A stretch of 64,000 nucleotides of DNA from positions 2,927,501 through 2,991,500 of the forward strand of contig JADJRL010000003.1 in NCBI GenBank assembly GCA_016712225.1. The letters run 5' to 3'. Source of the stretch: Candidatus Defluviibacterium haderslevense. GTDB taxonomy: Bacteria; Bacteroidota; Bacteroidia; Chitinophagales; Saprospiraceae. Of the stretch, positions 8,565 to 17,358 are shown one piece after another (position 1 is the first letter of the stretch; each line of letters starts with the position of its first letter). The position numbers and the translations under genes are program-made. The notes below the pieces were generated by a model, which did not search any database, had not been told where the DNA came from, and was given only the letters and a program-made list of their open reading frames with translations.

Positions 8565-9530
8565 ATGAAACTATCTTATTTATTTAATCTGCTTTTAATA
8601 TCTTTATTATGGTCTTGCTCGAAAGATAAATCTGATAAACCATCTTATTCAATTGGAAAAAATCAATTTAAAATCCAAGTAGATGGAAAGGAGAGAATTT
8701 ATTTTGTCCATGTGCCTGCTGGTTATTCCCATGATCGTGAAACTCCCGTCGTATTTATGTTTCATGGAACTGATCAAACGGGTGAACAATTTTATTATAT
8801 TTCTGGATGGAAGGAAGTAGGCGACGCTCATAATATTCTGACCGTTTTTCCTTCTGCGCTTTCAAATTGTGTAACAGAGGATGGCATAACCAAACCGTCT
8901 ACCAAATGGAATGTTATCGGGGCCGGATACACTTATTGTAATGGCGTAATACCATCAGATGATATTCATTTTGTGCGCGAAATCATCAAGCAACTTAAAA
9001 ACAATTATAATGTTGATGCACATAGAATTTACACCGTGGGATTTTCAAATGGAGGTGAATTTGCTGCCAGAACGGCACTCGAAATATCCAACGAACTTGC
9101 CGCTTCTACCTCTACTGGAGGATGGGGTGCTATGCCCAGAGACACTACAATCATCCCAAGTAGAAAGCTACCTGTAATGTTAATATTTGGCAATCAGGAT
9201 GGAAAAATATTGAGTCATTTAGGTCTTCCTTCAAATGCTTCTATACCTATGGGATTTGATTCCGTGTATTCTAAATATCCCTTTTTATATAAAGTTCAGA
9301 TCGATCCTTATGTTCGGTGTTTTGAGTTGAATGATAAAAGTTATCAGGTTTTAGGTGATACCAATTCTGTGGTTTATGCTAATTATTATGGTGTCAGTGG
9401 TATGGCAGCTAATACTTTTAGAATCGTAGAAATAAAAAATCTACATCACGAATATCCCAATGGAATTAATCATCCTTTAAATGGCGCTTTGCATAATTGG
9501 GAATGGTTTAAACAGTTTACATTGCCATAA
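8565..9530 (+). CDS. lipoprotein esterase, PHB-depolymerase/feruloyl-esterase-like (LpqC type)
   Basis: Starting at ATG 8565 gives 321 residues with a lipoprotein signal (MKLSYLFNLLLISLLWSCS, lipid-bearing Cys at residue 18). The body is an alpha/beta hydrolase: YFVHVPAGY at the first strand, VVFMFHGTDQTG for the oxyanion loop, and GFSNGGEFAAR for the nucleophile Ser elbow. A late NLHHEYPNG supplies a candidate catalytic His. This resembles polyhydroxybutyrate depolymerase and ferulic-acid esterase relatives anchored in the outer membrane. The actual ester substrate is unknown. The gene is flanked by single genes and no operon partner is evident. Confidence 0.75.
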   Translation: MKLSYLFNLLLISLLWSCSKDKSDKPSYSIGKNQFKIQVDGKERIYFVHVPAGYSHDRETPVVFMFHGTDQTGEQFYYISGWKEVGDAHNILTVFPSALSNCVTEDGITKPSTKWNVIGAGYTYCNGVIPSDDIHFVREIIKQLKNNYNVDAHRIYTVGFSNGGEFAARTALEISNELAASTSTGGWGAMPRDTTIIPSRKLPVMLIFGNQDGKILSHLGLPSNASIPMGFDSVYSKYPFLYKVQIDPYVRCFELNDKSYQVLGDTNSVVYANYYGVSGMAANTFRIVEIKNLHHEYPNGINHPLNGALHNWEWFKQFTLP

Positions 9531-9738
9531 TGTTTCACATTTTATAGGTTGAATAAGTTAATTGCAATGAGCAATCACGGTACCTTTAGATACTTATTTT
9601 TCCAATGATTCAGATTAATTAATTACCCTAATAAAAATCTTTTATTAGCATTTAAAAATAAATTTTTTATTAGTATTGTTTTTATATTTAATTTCATTAT
9701 TTTTGACAGATTACTTCATTACACAATATAATTTGCAA

Positions 9739-10065
9739 ATGGATCTCGAGAAAGAAATTAATCATAAAATATCATTATGGATTCGATCTGGATATTCAAA
9801 TGATCAGGTATTGAATTTACTGAACGATTTTCAATTGTCAGAAATTCAAAAAGCTAATGCATTTAGTAAATATCAACAAAATATTAAAATGTTAAGGACC
9901 AGAGTTGGTTTTATTTATCTAGGTATTGGTGGGGTATTAGGTTTTGTTAGCTGTGTTTTTTCGATGCTAATTGATGATCATTTTATTAATTCATGTTTTC
10001 TTTATGGTGGAACTTCAATTGCAATACTTCTAGCATTTATAGGATTTTATTTTATTTTTGAGTAG
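9739..10065 (+). CDS. small membrane protein, unknown function
   Basis: I choose ATG 9739 (108 residues), because the in-frame extension to 9676 lacks a good start. The N-terminal ~50 residues are hydrophilic and helical (DLEKEINHKISLWIRSGYSN). They are followed by two membrane helices (VGFIYLGIGGVLGFVSCVFS and TSIAILLAFIGFYFIF). The gene stands alone in AT-rich DNA. I do not recognise a family. Confidence 0.5.
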   Translation: MDLEKEINHKISLWIRSGYSNDQVLNLLNDFQLSEIQKANAFSKYQQNIKMLRTRVGFIYLGIGGVLGFVSCVFSMLIDDHFINSCFLYGGTSIAILLAFIGFYFIFE

Positions 10066-10271
10066 CGTTTTATATAATAAATGAGGCTATTTATTCAAAT
10101 GGACTACTGTGAAGGAAAATATTAGCCATAGATTTTAATTTGTATTTTTGCTGTGAGTGAATTGTTTTATATAAGACGATTTATTGGTCCAAAAGTGCAT
10201 TGCTTTGTTTTAAGAATTAATTGACATTCAAGAATCGTTTTAAATGTGTAAATCCTCAATAGCTCTGTAGC

Positions 10272-10301
10272 TTTACAATTAATTTATTTTGCATATATTT
10301 G
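10272..10301 (+). promoter_or_regulatory. promoter for GNAT gene
   Basis: TATATTTG at 10294-10301 matches the -7 consensus, 20 bases before the ATG. A TTTA at 10272-10275 sits 18 bases upstream in the -33 position. Confidence 0.5.
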
Positions 10302-10320
10302 ATTTCAAAACGCCCTCAAA

Positions 10321-10845
10321 ATGAGAATATTTGTAGAAACAGATCGATTGATTTTAAGAGAATTGTTGCCTCAAGACGAACTCGGAATGTTTGAGTTAGA
10401 TTCAGATCCTGAAGTGCATCGTTTTCTAGGGAATCAACCAGTTAAGGATATGGAACGCATTAGAGAGGTCATAGCATTCGTTCGCCAACAGTATGTAGAT
10501 AACGGAATAGGGCGTTGGGCAATGGTTGAAAAGCAGACGAACCAATTTATAGGTTGGACTGGCTTAAAATTGGTAAAAGAAGAATTCAATCACCACATTA
10601 ATTATTATGATTTAGGTTATCGATTGGTCCGTAAATTTTGGGGCAGGGGATACGCTACTGAAGGGGCCATAGCCTCAATACATCATGGGTTTGATACTTT
10701 GAGAGTAGAAGAAATTTTTGCGACCACTGATGCCCTGAACATTGCCTCTGCAAATGTTTTGAAAAAAGCAGGGCTAAATTTTATTGAAAGTTTTGTTGAT
10801 GAAGGGAGTCCATATTATTGGTTTTCGATTAAGCACCCATTATAG
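10321..10845 (+). CDS. GNAT family N-acetyltransferase (RimJ/RimL-like)
   Basis: A 174-residue protein matching the RimJ/RimL branch of the GNAT fold. The N-terminus is TDRLILRELLPQDELGMFEL. There is a W-T-G-L-K-L strand and the acetyl-CoA-binding motif A at FWGRGYATEGA. The typical NIASANVLKKAGL helix follows. These cytoplasmic enzymes move an acetyl group from acetyl-CoA to an amine, either a protein N-terminus or a small molecule such as an antibiotic or polyamine. The target cannot be read from sequence. It is a single gene with its own promoter. Confidence 0.85.
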   Translation: MRIFVETDRLILRELLPQDELGMFELDSDPEVHRFLGNQPVKDMERIREVIAFVRQQYVDNGIGRWAMVEKQTNQFIGWTGLKLVKEEFNHHINYYDLGYRLVRKFWGRGYATEGAIASIHHGFDTLRVEEIFATTDALNIASANVLKKAGLNFIESFVDEGSPYYWFSIKHPL

Positions 10846-11027
10846 TCCGTCTTTTTTTAATCGATTGACTTGTTTTTAGATAGCTTGTTGGGGAATGGGA
10901 TAGTCTGCTATTTTTTTTATTTTTTCATATTATTATTAAATTGTTGAAATTAAGCGTGTTATATAAAAAACAGCTAAGTATAAAAATTATATAAAGATAT
11001 AAAGGTCTTTTAATATAATTTATTTAT

Positions 11028-11035
11028 TATCTTTG
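11028..11035 (+). promoter_or_regulatory. -7 box heading the aromatic-degradation gene run
   Basis: TATCTTTG fits TAnnTTTG exactly, 18 bases before ATG 11054. It is the best promoter seen before the 11-19.8 kb same-strand run, so it may drive at least the first two genes. Confidence 0.55.
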
Positions 11036-11053
11036 TGATCTCATTGAGATGAT

Positions 11054-12466
11054 ATGAAAATCGAACAAATCTATACAGGATGTCTGTCCCACGCAGCATA
11101 CTACCTTGAAAGCAATGGAGAGGCAGCCTTATTTGATCCACTAAGAGAGGTCCAACCCTATATAGACCGGGCAGCCAAAGATCATTCACATATCAAATAT
11201 GTTTTTGAAACGCATTTTCATGCAGATTTTGTTAGTGGACACATTGACTTAGCCGCAAAAACAGGTGCTCAAATCGTTTATGGGCCAACGGCAAAACCAA
11301 ATTTTTCTGCTATCATAGCATCTGATGGTCAAGTATTCCGTGTTGGAGCTTGTACCGTAAAAGCCATACATACCCCTGGTCATACTTTGGAAAGTACAAC
11401 TTACCTGATTACTGATGAACACGGAAAAGATCATGGTATTATTTCCGGAGATACCTTGTTTATTGGTGATGTAGGACGTCCGGATTTGGCGCAACACGTC
11501 ATTGCAGAATTAACAGAAGAAATTCTTGCAGGTAAATTATATGATTCATTACGCAACAAAATTATGCCACTGGCAGATGATCTCATCGTTTACCCAAATC
11601 ACGGAGCTGGTAGCGCTTGTGGTAAAAATATGAGCAAAGAAACTACGGATACCCTCGGCCACCAGAAATTAGTCAATTATGCCTTGGATCCAAAACTCAC
11701 TAAAGAAGCATTTATTAAGGTGGTTTTAGATGGTTTGGCACCGCCACCGGCCTATTTCCCAAAAAATGTTTTAATGAATATTAAGGGATATGAAAGTTTT
11801 GATCAGGTCATGAACAAAGGTCTAAAGGGTATTAATTTAAGTGAATTTGAATCTCTAATAAATGATCCGACTATACTTATCTTGGATACTCGAACAGCAA
11901 GCGATTTTGCCCTTGGTTTTATTCCCAATAGCCTAAATATAGCCCTGGACGGGAGTTTTGCCATGTGGGTAGGGGAATTAATCAGCGACATTCAACAAAA
12001 AATAGTTTTAATATGCTATCCGGGGAAGGAGGAAGAAGCCATTACCCGATTAGCAAGAGTGGGATATGATGGGACTATTGGATATTTACAAGGCGGATTT
12101 GATCTATGGAAAAATGCAGCTAAACCTGTAGAAAAAATACAACGAATGAGTGCTGCAACTTTTATAGATCAATATGCCACCAATCCATTAATCATAGATG
12201 TTAGAAGGAAAAGTGAATTTAACGCTGAACATGTGGTAGATGCGCTCAATATTCCTCTTAATGAATTAACTGCCCATTTAGCCTCATTTCCTAAAGACAA
12301 ACCATTCATTTTATATTGTGCCGGTGGTTACCGCAGTATGATAGCCGCTTCAATTCTCAAACAAAAAGGATGGCATCAATTTACTGACGTGATCGGCGGA
12401 TTTGCGGAAATTTCAAAAACGCAGGTCCCTAAAACAAAATATGTATGTCCAACCACATTACTATAA
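11054..12466 (+). CDS. persulfide dioxygenase/rhodanese fusion (ETHE1/CstB-like)
   Basis: A 470-residue protein. Residues 1-235 form a metallo-beta-lactamase-fold dioxygenase with THFHAD (H54, H56, D58), H110, SGD (D133) and NHG (H183), the mononuclear-iron ligand set of ETHE1-type persulfide dioxygenases. Two rhodanese domains follow. The first (around 265-355) has C321 in a CYPGKE loop. The second (365-465) has C422 in a proper CAGGYRS active-site loop. The layout matches CstB-type sulfur-detoxifying enzymes that oxidise persulfides to sulfite or thiosulfate. Only 16 bases separate it from homogentisate dioxygenase, so they probably share a transcript, which is unusual for a sulfur enzyme. 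Confidence 0.85.
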   Translation: MKIEQIYTGCLSHAAYYLESNGEAALFDPLREVQPYIDRAAKDHSHIKYVFETHFHADFVSGHIDLAAKTGAQIVYGPTAKPNFSAIIASDGQVFRVGACTVKAIHTPGHTLESTTYLITDEHGKDHGIISGDTLFIGDVGRPDLAQHVIAELTEEILAGKLYDSLRNKIMPLADDLIVYPNHGAGSACGKNMSKETTDTLGHQKLVNYALDPKLTKEAFIKVVLDGLAPPPAYFPKNVLMNIKGYESFDQVMNKGLKGINLSEFESLINDPTILILDTRTASDFALGFIPNSLNIALDGSFAMWVGELISDIQQKIVLICYPGKEEEAITRLARVGYDGTIGYLQGGFDLWKNAAKPVEKIQRMSAATFIDQYATNPLIIDVRRKSEFNAEHVVDALNIPLNELTAHLASFPKDKPFILYCAGGYRSMIAASILKQKGWHQFTDVIGGFAEISKTQVPKTKYVCPTTLL

Positions 12467-12482
12467 TTTTTAAAATAATCTT

Positions 12483-13646
12483 ATGCCCGTATATAGACAA
12501 GTAGGAAAGATTCCTCATAAGCGTCACATCGTTTTTAGACAAGACAATGGTTCTTTATATCATGAAGAATTATTTGGAACTGAAGGTTTTGGTGGTATTT
12601 CATCTTTGGTCTATCATTTGTATCCACCCACTATGGTTAAAGAAAAAGGAAAGCCATACAGTATACGTCCTGAGGTAGCTATTGAAGATAATTTGCAGAA
12701 TAGGAGTTATTTGGGGTTTGACGCAACGCCGGAAAATGATTACATTAAAAGTCGAAAAGTGCTGTTTGTAAATGATGACATGCACATTGGCGTTGCTTCA
12801 CCAAAAAAGAGTTTTGATAATTATTTTTTTAAAAATGTAGATGCAGATGAAATGATTTTTGTTCATCGTGGTTCAGGTGTACTAAAAACCATGTATGGTC
12901 AGATTAATTTTGAATATGGTGATTATGTTATCATTCCAAGAGGTACAGTCTATCAATTGGAATTTACATCAGAAGATAATAAATTGTTATTTGTTGAGTC
13001 GTTTAGTCCAATAGAAACACCTGCCAAATATAGAAACCAATATGGTCAATTTCTTGAACATTCACCTTTTTGTGAGCGAGACTTAAAACTTCCAACAAAT
13101 TTAGAAACCCATGATGAAAAAGGTGAGTTTTTAATTAATATCAAGAAACGCGGATTGATTTATCCATATATTTATGAAACACATCCTTTTGATGTTGTCG
13201 GATATGATGGATGTTCTTATCCTTATGCGATATCCATATTTAATTTTGAACCGATTACAGGCAGGATCCACATGCCGCCTCCTATCCATCAACAATTTCA
13301 AGGAACAAATTTTGTAATATGTTCATTTGTGCCTCGCCTGTATGATTATCATCCACATGCTATTCCGGCACCTTATCATCATAGTAATATAGACAGTGAT
13401 GAATTATTGTATTATGTAGATGGAGATTTTATGAGTCGAAATAATATTCAAAAAGGACAAATAACACTTCATCCTGCTGGTTTGACACACGGTCCACATC
13501 CGGGAGCTATTGAAAGAAGTATTGGTAAAAAAGAAACCAACGAACTTGCTGTAATGATAGATCCGTTTAAACCAGTTCAAATCACTAAAGAAGCATTAAA
13601 CATTGAAATAAAAGATTATTACAAATCATGGCATTATGATTTATAA
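12483..13646 (+). CDS. hmgA: homogentisate 1,2-dioxygenase
   Basis: A 387-residue cytoplasmic non-haem iron enzyme that opens the ring of homogentisate to maleylacetoacetate, the central step of tyrosine breakdown. Recognisable segments are FVHRGSGVLKTMYG and DYVIIPRGTVYQLEF in the cupin core, the HMPPPIHQQFQGTNFV stretch, and PYHHSNIDSDELLYYVDGDF followed by THGPHPGAIE. The last two contain the His/Glu/His iron ligands. Length fits the compact bacterial form. It follows the persulfide dioxygenase by 16 bases and precedes HPPD, which makes its substrate. Maleylacetoacetate isomerase and fumarylacetoacetase are not in the window. Confidence 0.93.
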   Translation: MPVYRQVGKIPHKRHIVFRQDNGSLYHEELFGTEGFGGISSLVYHLYPPTMVKEKGKPYSIRPEVAIEDNLQNRSYLGFDATPENDYIKSRKVLFVNDDMHIGVASPKKSFDNYFFKNVDADEMIFVHRGSGVLKTMYGQINFEYGDYVIIPRGTVYQLEFTSEDNKLLFVESFSPIETPAKYRNQYGQFLEHSPFCERDLKLPTNLETHDEKGEFLINIKKRGLIYPYIYETHPFDVVGYDGCSYPYAISIFNFEPITGRIHMPPPIHQQFQGTNFVICSFVPRLYDYHPHAIPAPYHHSNIDSDELLYYVDGDFMSRNNIQKGQITLHPAGLTHGPHPGAIERSIGKKETNELAVMIDPFKPVQITKEALNIEIKDYYKSWHYDL

Positions 13647-13668
13647 AAAAATCTTGCAAAAGAGGAAA

Positions 13669-13712
13669 TTACCCTGTAAGGGTAACCTATTTGTAGACGG
13701 ATGAAATCCGTC
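13669..13712. repeat. pair of perfect intergenic hairpins between hmgA and HPPD gene
   Basis: TTACCC/GGGTAA (13669-13685, 5-base loop) and GACGGAT/ATCCGTC (13696-13712, 3-base loop) lie side by side. No T-run follows, so neither is a normal terminator. Paired palindromes of this kind resemble REP-like dispersed repeats or mRNA processing and stability elements. Only one copy is in the window, so dispersal cannot be judged here. Confidence 0.5.
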
Positions 13713-13851
13713 GCATAAATTAAATGGAATTGGTTTTTGGCGACATTTTTGCCTGATTTTGCAAAAATGATGACAAAAACAAACCTGATAAAAATAAATT
13801 TAAAAATAAAATAAAAAATAAATGTTTTTCTCAATAATAAATTGATTTAAA

Positions 13852-15009
13852 ATGAATACAACAGATTTAACTGCAGTAAAAAATTATGATTATAGTGGTG
13901 AAAAAGTTTTTGATAAAGCACAGGATTTTTTACCCATTAATGGTACCGATTACGTAGAACTTTATGTTGGCAATGCTAAACAAGCGGCACATTTTTATAA
14001 GACTGCTTTTGGTTTTCAGGAATTAGCTTATGCCGGATTAGAAACAGGCTTAAGAGATCGTGTATCTTATGTATTGGTTCAAGATAAAATTCGATTGGTT
14101 TTAACTACACCTTTTGATCCTGAAAGTGACATTTCACATCACATTCGCAAGCACGGTGATGGAGTGAAAGTTATAGCCCTGTGGGTTGACGATGCTCGTA
14201 AAGCATTCGAAGAAACAACTTCACGAGGTGCAAAACCATATATGGATCCTGTCGTCATGCGTGATGATTTTGGTGAATTGGTAAAATCAGGTATTCATAC
14301 CTACGGTGAAACAGTGCATCTTTTTATAGAAAGAAAAAATTATAAAGGGATATTCATGCCTGGTTATGAAAAATGGGAAACGGAATATAAACCTACACCA
14401 ACCGGATTGAAATATATTGATCATATGGTTGGAAATGTTGAATTAGGGGGCATGAATATATGGGCTAAATTTTATGGTGACATCATGGGATTTGCTAATT
14501 TAATTACTTTCGATGACAAAGATATTTCAACAGAATATACAGCACTCATGAGTAAAGTGATGTCTAATGGTAATGGAAGAATCAAATTTCCAATCAATGA
14601 ACCTGCACATGGTAAAAAGAAATCCCAAATCGAAGAATATTTGGATTTCTATCGTGGTCCTGGTTGTCAACACATTGCTGTAGCAACAGATAATATTATT
14701 TTTACCATTTCAGAAATGCGCAAACGTGGTGTTGAATTTTTATATGTACCAGGTACTTATTATGATACGGTCCAAAATCGTGTAGGTATTATTGAAGAAG
14801 ATTTAAATGAATTGAAAAAATGGGGTATTATGGTGGATCGTGATGAAGATGGTTATTTGCTCCAAATATTTACAAAACCTGTAGAAGATCGCCCAACCTT
14901 ATTTTTTGAAATCATCCAAAGAAAAGGTGCAAAATCTTTTGGTAAAGGCAACTTTCAGGCTTTGTTTGAATCTATTGAAGCAGAACAAGCCCGTAGAGGA
15001 ACTTTATAA
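13852..15009 (+). CDS. hppD: 4-hydroxyphenylpyruvate dioxygenase, copy 1
   Basis: A 385-residue Fe(II) dioxygenase that turns 4-hydroxyphenylpyruvate into homogentisate. It has two vicinal-oxygen-chelate halves. The metal ligands fall at H191 (IDHMVGNVE), H274 (CQHIAVATDNI) and E353 (FFEIIQRKG). The C-terminal gate helix KSFGKGNFQALFESIE is complete. Compared with the copy at 43.2-44.4 kb the ligands are exactly ten residues later, and the alignment appears gap-free apart from that N-terminal extension. It supplies the substrate of the upstream homogentisate dioxygenase, so this copy is clearly the catabolic one. Confidence 0.93.
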   Translation: MNTTDLTAVKNYDYSGEKVFDKAQDFLPINGTDYVELYVGNAKQAAHFYKTAFGFQELAYAGLETGLRDRVSYVLVQDKIRLVLTTPFDPESDISHHIRKHGDGVKVIALWVDDARKAFEETTSRGAKPYMDPVVMRDDFGELVKSGIHTYGETVHLFIERKNYKGIFMPGYEKWETEYKPTPTGLKYIDHMVGNVELGGMNIWAKFYGDIMGFANLITFDDKDISTEYTALMSKVMSNGNGRIKFPINEPAHGKKKSQIEEYLDFYRGPGCQHIAVATDNIIFTISEMRKRGVEFLYVPGTYYDTVQNRVGIIEEDLNELKKWGIMVDRDEDGYLLQIFTKPVEDRPTLFFEIIQRKGAKSFGKGNFQALFESIEAEQARRGTL

Positions 15010-15088
15010 TATTATTTGATAAACTAATTTGCTAAATGATTAACTTTGATGATCTTTATAAACTATTCAATGATTAAATGGCCATCCC

Positions 15089-15745
15089 GTGAATCCCGAG
15101 TTAAATTATAGATTAAAGTCAGATCGGCAGGAATATCAAATGAACTTTTTGTTAGAAAGTACCGTTCTTGCTGATCCCATTAACCAATTTGGATTGTGGT
15201 TGCAGGAAGCTTACGATGCGGGAGATAAGATGGCAAATACTATGGTATTATCCACTGTAGATGCTGAAAATATTCCATCTAGTAGAATCGTGTTGCTAAA
15301 AGACGCACATCAAAATGGATTTACTTTTTTCACAAATTACAATAGTAATAAGGCTAAATCTTTGAACCAAAATAAGTACGCTTCATTATTGTTTTTTTGG
15401 AAAGATCTCGAAAGACAAGTAATGGTTGTTGGTAAGGTAAACAAACTTTCAAAAGAAGAATCTGCAGCCTATTTTGATACCAGACCAAGAGATTCTCAAT
15501 TAGCATCATGGGCTTCGAATCAAAGTGAGGTAATAGCTGACCGCGATCAATTAGATGCATCTTTTTTTTATTATCAAAAAAAATTCGAAACAGTTGCGCA
15601 TATCCCAATGCCAGATCATTGGGGTGGATATATATTAGTACCATCATCTATTGAATTTTGGCAGGGACGTGAGAATCGTTTGAATGATCGGTTACTGTTT
15701 ACTTCAGAAGATGGAAAGTGGATATTAAACAGACTTTCACCTTAA
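15089..15745 (+). CDS. pdxH: pyridoxamine 5'-phosphate oxidase
   Basis: A 218-residue FMN enzyme that oxidises pyridoxine or pyridoxamine phosphate to pyridoxal phosphate. The start is GTG 15089, because the frame is closed at 15071 and the nearest ATG (15140) would cut the N-terminal arm. Landmarks are SRIVLLKDA, the phosphate-binding F-F-T-N-Y-N-S-N-K, QVMVVGKV, SRP-like TRPRDSQLASWAS and the C-terminal IEFWQGRENRLNDR. In E. coli the last motif is RLHDR with active-site R197 and H199; here the residue in that position is Asn (also number 199). It lies within the aromatic gene run, perhaps supplying cofactor to transaminases. Confidence 0.88.
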   Translation: MNPELNYRLKSDRQEYQMNFLLESTVLADPINQFGLWLQEAYDAGDKMANTMVLSTVDAENIPSSRIVLLKDAHQNGFTFFTNYNSNKAKSLNQNKYASLLFFWKDLERQVMVVGKVNKLSKEESAAYFDTRPRDSQLASWASNQSEVIADRDQLDASFFYYQKKFETVAHIPMPDHWGGYILVPSSIEFWQGRENRLNDRLLFTSEDGKWILNRLSP

Positions 15746-15791
15746 TATTTTTTTTATAATAAATACAATTTTTAAGATATAAAATGTTTAA

Positions 15792-16890
15792 ATGAAAACG
15801 ATTAGATTTACAAGTAAGGACGAACAAGAAAAACTTTTTACCGCTGCACTTAAAAAAAATGTAAATGATTATTTTGTTAATAATAATATTTCAACTAAAG
15901 CAAATTCTACCATGGTCATTAAGACCATTATTATGTTAGCCTTGTACCTGGTTCCATTTATTATTCTGTTAAGCATTCCGATGTCTCTTGGGTTTGCTTT
16001 TTTTGTTGGTTGTGATTATGGGTATAGGTATTTCTGGTGTTGGTATGGGTGTAATGCATGATGCATGTCATGGTGCGTATTCTGATAAACCTTGGGTGAA
16101 TAATTTAGTGTCCGGAAGTTTATATTTATTAGGTAGCAATGTGCTTAATTGGAAAATTCAACATAATGTATTACATCATACCTATACTAATATTTCTGGT
16201 TTTGATGAAGACATTGATGATAAAGGGCCTATTCGTCTATCTGAAAATAAACCATTAAAAAAATATCACAGATTTCAATTTATATATGCTTTTTTCTTTT
16301 ATGGTCTTATGACTATAAACATGTTACTGAATGATTTTTTTCGTTTGTTTAATTATAACAAATTGGGATTGGTCGGTAAGGGTAATGCTTTAAGAAATGA
16401 GTTTATTAAAATGTTATTAAGAAAGGTGGTTTATTTAAGTTTGATTTTAGGACTACCTCTATATTTTACTAACTTTAGTTTTTTGCAAATATTAGTTGGT
16501 TTTTTCATTATGCATTGGGTGGCAAGTATTATTCTAAGTTTTGTTTTTCAAATGGCTCATGTAGTGGAAGGTGCGGAACAGCCTTTACCAGCCGATAATA
16601 TGAACGAAGAATGGTCCGTTCATCAGCTTAGAACTACCTCTGATTTTGCTAGAAATAATAAGTTTATTGGATGGTTTGTTGGAGGACTTAATTTTCAAAT
16701 TGAACACCATTTGTTTACTACGATTTGTCATGTTCATTACCCAAAATTAGCTCCAATCGTTCAACGAACTGCTGAGGAATACGGAATACCTTATAATTTG
16801 AAATCTACTTTTGGAAGTGCACTATGGTCACATATTAGTAAATTGATTGAATTAGGTAAAGAACCTTCAATAGGAATAGTAAATAAATGA
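15792..16890 (+). pseudogene. fatty acid desaturase, split by one frameshift
   Basis: Two frames form one protein of about 365 residues. The first runs from ATG 15792 and encodes the N-terminus and a first membrane segment. The second takes over within the seven-T run at 16002-16008 and ends at 16890. Removing one T joins them as G-F-A-F-L-L-V-V-I-M-G. The second part has all three desaturase histidine boxes: HDACHG, HNVLHH and QIEHHLF, the last with the Gln typical of linoleoyl-CoA/front-end desaturases. Such membrane di-iron enzymes put double bonds into acyl chains. Everything else is intact, so a sequencing error or very recent mutation is likely. Confidence 0.8.
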
Positions 16891-16917
16891 ATCGTTTAAT
16901 TTTTAAAACTACAATGC

Positions 16918-17328
16918 ATGAATCTTTCTAATTTTTATTTAAACGGTTTACGAATCAGTATTGGAGTTATATATGTATGGTTTGGAATGTTGAAATTTTT
17001 TCCGCATCTCAGTCCTGCTGAAGAACTATCTGAAAAGACCATTTCCATTATTACATTTCAATTGTTTACAGGCGTTCTAGCTGTTAAATTATTAGCTGCA
17101 CTAGAAGTTGCAATTGGTATTCTTCTATTGGTGAATTGGCAATTGAAAATAGCTATTAGCATTATGTTATTTCACATGTTGTGTACCCTTACACCTGCAT
17201 TTGTCTTACCTGAATTATTTTTCACAAATCCTCCATATGGATTAACCTTGGTTGGTCAGTATATTATAAAAAATTTGGTTTTTATTTTTGGAGCATTGCT
17301 CATTTACAATCAACAAAAAAATATTTAG
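16918..17328 (+). CDS. DoxX-like small membrane protein
   Basis: A 136-residue protein with four predicted membrane helices. The opening GLRISIGVIYVWFGMLKFFP is the DoxX/DoxD-type first helix with the conserved W-F-G-M-L-K-F-F pattern, and L-A-A-L-E-V-A-I-G-I-L-L follows. Family members are inner-membrane proteins, some linked to thiosulfate:quinone oxidoreduction or redox stress. The link to the persulfide enzyme five genes upstream is tempting but unproven. It lies 27 bases after the desaturase and 30 bases before paaA on the same strand. Confidence 0.7.
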   Translation: MNLSNFYLNGLRISIGVIYVWFGMLKFFPHLSPAEELSEKTISIITFQLFTGVLAVKLLAALEVAIGILLLVNWQLKIAISIMLFHMLCTLTPAFVLPELFFTNPPYGLTLVGQYIIKNLVFIFGALLIYNQQKNI

Positions 17329-17358
17329 ATTTATTTATTAGAATATAACATGTATATT

